Program-made: the position numbers and the translations under genes | Notes under the pieces: model-generated | Database searches by the model: none | What the model saw: only the letters and a program-made list of their open reading frames with translations | Told to the model about the DNA's origin: nothing | Shown here: piece after piece, positions 31,060-34,756 of the stretch | Numbering within the stretch: position 1 is the first letter of the stretch | Layout of the letters: every line of letters starts with the position of its first letter | NCBI GenBank assembly: GCA_051453625.1 | Contig: JBOZIK010000001.1 | Coordinates: 189,157,109-189,191,864 of the forward strand | Origin: Welwitschia mirabilis | Lineage: Eukaryota; Gnetophyta; Gnetopsida; Welwitschiales | Direction: 5' to 3' | Length of the DNA: 34,756 nucleotides

Positions 31060-31559
31060 ACATTTAACCTTTAGAGTATCCTCTATTTCTTAAATGAATT
31101 CATGTCTTTTATATTATAATTTTAAAGTTCCTATATTCCTTGGATTTACTAATTATTAACCATTTAATAAGATGAATCTGATATTTATTCTTTCCTCCTA
31201 GTTAAAATAAATACGTAAATGGTTTGTTGTGTTTCTTACATGAGGTGATTATTCCTCTACTATATCTATCAATCAATATAATGCATGAACTAGTCAATAT
31301 GCTTCTAGTTTAAGTGGATGAGTATATATTACACTAATATTTTTTTTCAATTTTTTTTAGTAGATGTCTTTAGGTGCTAATTTTATTCTAGTTATTAATT
31401 GAAATAACAAGGTAAACATCATTCTTTGATCCTTCTTTCATTTCCATTTTATTTATAATATTTTCTTTTCCTATTCACATCTATGTTGAAGAAATATATT
31501 TTGAATTTTTTCTAAGTACGATGTAAACATATTTGATCATTAAACCTCTTAATGTCATT

Positions 31560-32260
31560 AACTATTACTTTGGAATCCTCCTTAATGGCTTTAGTAGTTA
31601 AAATTACATCATTGTCATAATGGCTATCTAGAACATTTTGATTTCTAATGGAAACTCATTTAGGTTTACGCTTCTTTAAGAAATTCCTTATTGTCTTAAT
31701 AATTAAAATAAAAGGCAAGTGATAATAAATCTTCTTATCTTACACCTCTACTTAATTTAAAGAAACTATATGATTTTTATTGATTTTAACTAAAAATATG
31801 GCCTTAATTTTTAAATTTAGCATTCATTCAACATAATTAGAAGAAAATCCTTTATTCAACATGATTTTCTTCAAAATGTTTTAGTTTACTGTATTGTAGG
31901 CTTTTGCTATATTAAGTTTCATTAACATTGTTATAAATTTATGAGTGTAAATCAATTCATGATCTAAAATAACTTAGTCATAAATATATCTACATCTAAT
32001 AAACCTTGATTAAAAAGAATGGAATAAATTTAAATGAATTAGAGTATGCCTTCAAACAAGACATTTAGTATGAATTTTGTAAATTACATTACATACTTCA
32101 ATTAGTTTAAAGTTTTATAAGTTCATTGTATCCTTCTTTTTGGAAATAATTATGATACTAGTAAGGATAATTTTCCTCATTATCTTACCCCTTTATAACA
32201 TATTATTTTTCATATCCATGATGTTTTCTAAATAATAACTAAAAAGTCTTTTATAAAAAT
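31560..32260 (-). pseudogene. LINE reverse transcriptase pseudogene
   Basis: On the minus strand: ILTSIIIISKKKDTMNL then FKLIEVCNVIYKIHTKCLV (about 32112-32050), matching 'ntTFIaLIPKK', 'FRPISLCNVIYKIIsKvLanRL'. Then HELIYTHKF, MLMKLNIAKAYNTVN.NILK (31922-31880), matching 'KLDfsKAYDTVNWdfL'. Then FLVKINKN, a broken GxRQGDPLSPfLF region (YYHLPFILIIKTIRNFLKK) and SHYDNDVIL (near 31600-31622), matching the FADD box. Both Asp of KLD..KAYD are Asn (AAT at 31911-31913 and 31893-31895) and the first Asp of FADD is Asn (31611-31613). The enzyme is dead. Confidence 0.82.
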
Positions 32261-32873
32261 TTCTGTGCTAGTTATGTGTATCAGGATGCTTATTATGATT
32301 CATGCTCCTATTATTTCCTAGTTAGTAAAATCTTTCATCAGCTATGCTGTATCCTCTCTATCGAGGTTTTTGCTAGATTTTAGTTTAGAGGTAACTTTTT
32401 TAATTTGGTATTAAGGAATATATTATGCCTCAAGTATTTTAGCCATATATTTTTCTTTATTAATTTTTCTATTATTTATTTTAGGCCTTATTATTTAGTT
32501 CATGTTATTATTTTTAGAAGATATTATAAAATTGGTCTTTGAATAAATATCTCCTTATTTTAACTAGAGAGACTTAAATGTTACCTTAAATAAATTTCAT
32601 CATCCTTATTTTAACTCATGTGGATTCATTAAAAGTTTTATTTCTTCATAATGATCTAGAAATCCTTCTTTCTCTTAGGGTTGTATTTCCTAAGGTTGGT
32701 CTAATTAAGATTTTCTAGTAATATTAAAGTTGATTATATATTATTTAACCCAAGCCTTAAGACTAGCTTTTAAGTGATTAGAGGCCTTTAATAAGAATGT
32801 TTAAGGACTAGCTCTATCATATTAATAAGCTTCACATTTCTTGTGATAACGCTTTAAGACTCTCTCTATTTAG

Positions 32874-33210
32874 CTAATATCTTTTAAAGCTAAAGTAGTT
32901 ATGATGGAGTTCTTTTCTCCTTATTTCCAAAAAGATTAATCTATGATAAGAATGTATTCTATGTGAATCTTTTAATAACAAATCTATAGTGTTAATCATC
33001 TTCTCTAAAATCTCTATTGTATTAATTCTTATGAGAATTCTATTTGTGCCCTTTCTTTGATCAAACCAAGTAAACTTACTATGTAAGAGGTGCATATGAT
33101 ACATTTTATTTTTCTAAAGTAATTTAAAGTACTTATTCACTTTAAATTTATTCTAATACCTACTACTATATATTTCCCATATATGTAGGCATTCATCAAA
33201 ATCTCCTTTA
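32874..33210 (-). pseudogene. LINE AP-type endonuclease pseudogene
   Basis: This is the exo_endo_phos-type domain that nicks target DNA. The minus strand reads GDFDECLHIWE at about 33206-33174, matching the GDFNEvl...E motif with Asn replaced by Asp. An open stretch 33104-32874 then reads LHSKFTWFDQRKGTNRIL, matching 'l.f.G.kFTWfn.R.G...i.eRLDRafa'. After it come TIEILEKMINTIDLL and RIHSYHRLIFLEI, where 'SDHcPLli' should be; the Asp of SDH is Tyr. The N-terminal third of the domain is not recognisable above 33210. Confidence 0.72.
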
Positions 33211-34756
33211 ATATCCTAATGATACCTTCCTATTAAATCGTGAAAACTCTAAAATCTTATTTAATGATTTTGAGTATCATATAAATTGGTTGTGATAAAG
33301 CCATTTATTTAAATATCAATGAATCAATTATTTTTTTCAATCATCTTAAAAATAAGATAACTCACAATAATTAAACTTCTCATTTTATCTATTATAGCTA
33401 TTATAATCATATATCAACCTTATATGAAATCTAAAGTATCCCGAATAGTAATTGTAATTCTTAAATTAAATCTAAATTAGCATTTCATCATTTTATTAGA
33501 TGAATTATAAATTTCTTTTAATATAAGGTATAAATTCCCATTATATTCTAACAAAAAGTAGTCATTAATTCTTCTTCCAAAGATTAAGACATTTATTAAT
33601 GTTAACTAATACCTTAGTTTTCCTAATTCTCTTCTCCATGTTTTTCAATTTTCATTAAGTATTGTATGTCTTGTTTCATTTGAGTGAGAAAGGAATTTCT
33701 ATTTTAATAGTATCATCTCTGCTTAAATAATTTTTGGGAAGGTAGTGGGTTAATGTCTTCTTGAATTTTTTCTTTTTTTCCCCAAGATATCTTTGGTGGT
33801 TCTAGTACTTGTTCCTCTTGTGAGGCATTGTTATAATTTTTTCCCTCTTTCTTTTTCTTCTTAATACTTACTTATTTTTCTCTAAGGTTTTTTAACCCCT
33901 TAAATCTATTTTTATGTATAGCCTCCTTCTTTCTTTATAATCTCTTTTTTCTTTTCTCTTTTAGAGTCCTCATCTATGTGTCTAGGTTTAACATATAAGT
34001 TGTTAACATAGACATTATAATCTAACTTCCTTATATACTCATATTCTTAATTTTGTTTCTTTTAATAGTAGTTGCATTTGATACTTCCTTATCTGTTTGA
34101 TCATTAATGGCCTTTTTGTAGTTTTTCTTTGTTTACTTTTAAGTGCAATTTTAAGAATTCATATTTTGATTCAGCAATCTATTAGGTCTACCCATCATAT
34201 TTTGTGTGATCTTGGGGTAGGATAAAAATATCATATCTTATTAACTAGTATGTATAAATTAGTGAAATGTTTTTTGTATGTTTAGAATTGTTTTATAAAT
34301 AGAAAAATGTAGAAATAGTTCATCTAAAGAAGAACTGTGATTGAGCAATTTTGAAGAGGTTGAGAACCTTGAAATGTGATGAATATGTAAAGTCTTCTTT
34401 ACCTATTTACATGTAGTAGAAGCTATATATTGGAAAGAAGAGAATAAACATGAGTTTGTAAGCATGATCTTTGCTTTGTATGAGAGAAAATTATTTTTCT
34501 AGGAGTTGCATCCTATATTATCTAGTCCTACAAAGAAAAACATGAAATGCATGATAAAGTTAAAATGTGTAAATTACATGGGCCTGACATAAAGTGAAAA
34601 ATGAAAGTACTAAAAAAAAATCTCAACACCCCATTGACTTAAAAACATCCATTACTCCAAGGTACATACATTAAGCGCATATGAGTATATTGATCATTGG
34701 ATAATATCTTATCAAATTTCTATGATTGTACCTCATTTTTATGAAACATGACTAAA
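33211..34756. other. AT-rich sequence, possibly the LINE 5' part on the minus strand
   Basis: No domain is recognised. On the minus strand 33830-33735 gives an uninterrupted Glu/Lys-rich stretch (EEQVLEPPKISWGKKEKI) and 33960-33840 is Lys/Arg-rich, which could be ORF1 or the ORF1-ORF2 junction of the LINE. This is a guess from position. The last 700 bases show nothing I can name. Confidence 0.35.

Larger units (their letters stand above)
31060..33210 (-). mobile_element. Degenerate L1-type LINE (non-LTR retrotransposon), minus strand
   Basis: Read on the minus strand, the segment gives in order an endonuclease domain, a linker with LDREDTA.LMKDFTN (matching the LxxxfxxEE segment before the plant LINE reverse transcriptase), the reverse transcriptase, and a C-terminal stretch like GEER..IHLI.W..V..PK..GGLGI near 31080-31205. 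Order and spacing are those of plant L1 ORF2. Many stops and shifts are present. No 3' poly-A or target-site duplication was found, so the outer ends are uncertain, and a 5' ORF1 may lie above 33300. Confidence 0.78.

Noticed and set aside
1-34756. A new multi-gene system, operon or gene cluster
   Set aside because: No intact gene is present; all coding traces are decayed transposons plus one broken AP2 domain.

Overview
The window is a repeat-dominated, very AT-rich stretch of nuclear DNA from a flowering plant. I found no intact gene. Almost everything I can name is a decayed transposable element, and the only host-gene remnant is a broken AP2/ERF-type DNA-binding domain. The plant origin rests on the element lineages: a Ty3/gypsy element of the Athila/Tat kind, a SIRE/Maximus-like Ty1/copia element with an extra 3' ORF, a plant L1-type LINE, and the AP2 domain. 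The short GTCGACCGG-like motifs in the copia LTRs remind me of grapevine elements, but that is recollection and not evidence.

Layout. 1-6307 (+): the gag, gag-pro linker and protease part of a degenerate gypsy element. It is interrupted by sequencing gaps; the largest, 2467-3433, lies where pol should be. A long non-coding 3' part, a purine tract and an LTR of about 725 bp follow. 7028-7186 (+): an AP2/ERF domain readable in one frame through three stop codons. 7763-7970: a small inverted-repeat (MITE-like) unit. 8414-9146 (-): a second LTR of the same family, about 733 bp, in opposite orientation. 9147-12958: AT-rich sequence without recognisable genes, holding a perfect 40-bp alternating purine/pyrimidine tract and a short tandem duplication.

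12964-22891 (+): a complete but dead copia element. It has two diverged LTRs (12964-14424 and 21629-22891), a 5-bp target-site duplication CTTCA on both sides, a tRNA-Met-type primer site, gag, protease, integrase, reverse transcriptase, RNase H, a third ORF similar to the plant 'env-like'/putative transposon domain, and a polypurine tract. Several catalytic residues are replaced. The 3' LTR carries a C-rich insertion of about 65 bp.

22897-34756: AT-rich sequence with several layers of old tandem repetition. The clearest is an array at 26140-27480, with monomers of about 50 bp arranged in a higher-order period of about 245 bp; a related block lies at 23377-23640. 31060-33210 (-): a degenerate LINE with endonuclease, reverse transcriptase and a C-terminal region.

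No genes act together here as a pathway. The region reads as an old, silent repeat landscape in which several insertions accumulated and decayed, much of the visible decay being G-to-A or C-to-T changes. The most unusual items are the higher-order satellite, the Z-DNA-type tract, the C-rich insertion, the GGTCGACC motif clusters in the copia element, and microduplications flanking some N gaps that suggest false gaps.
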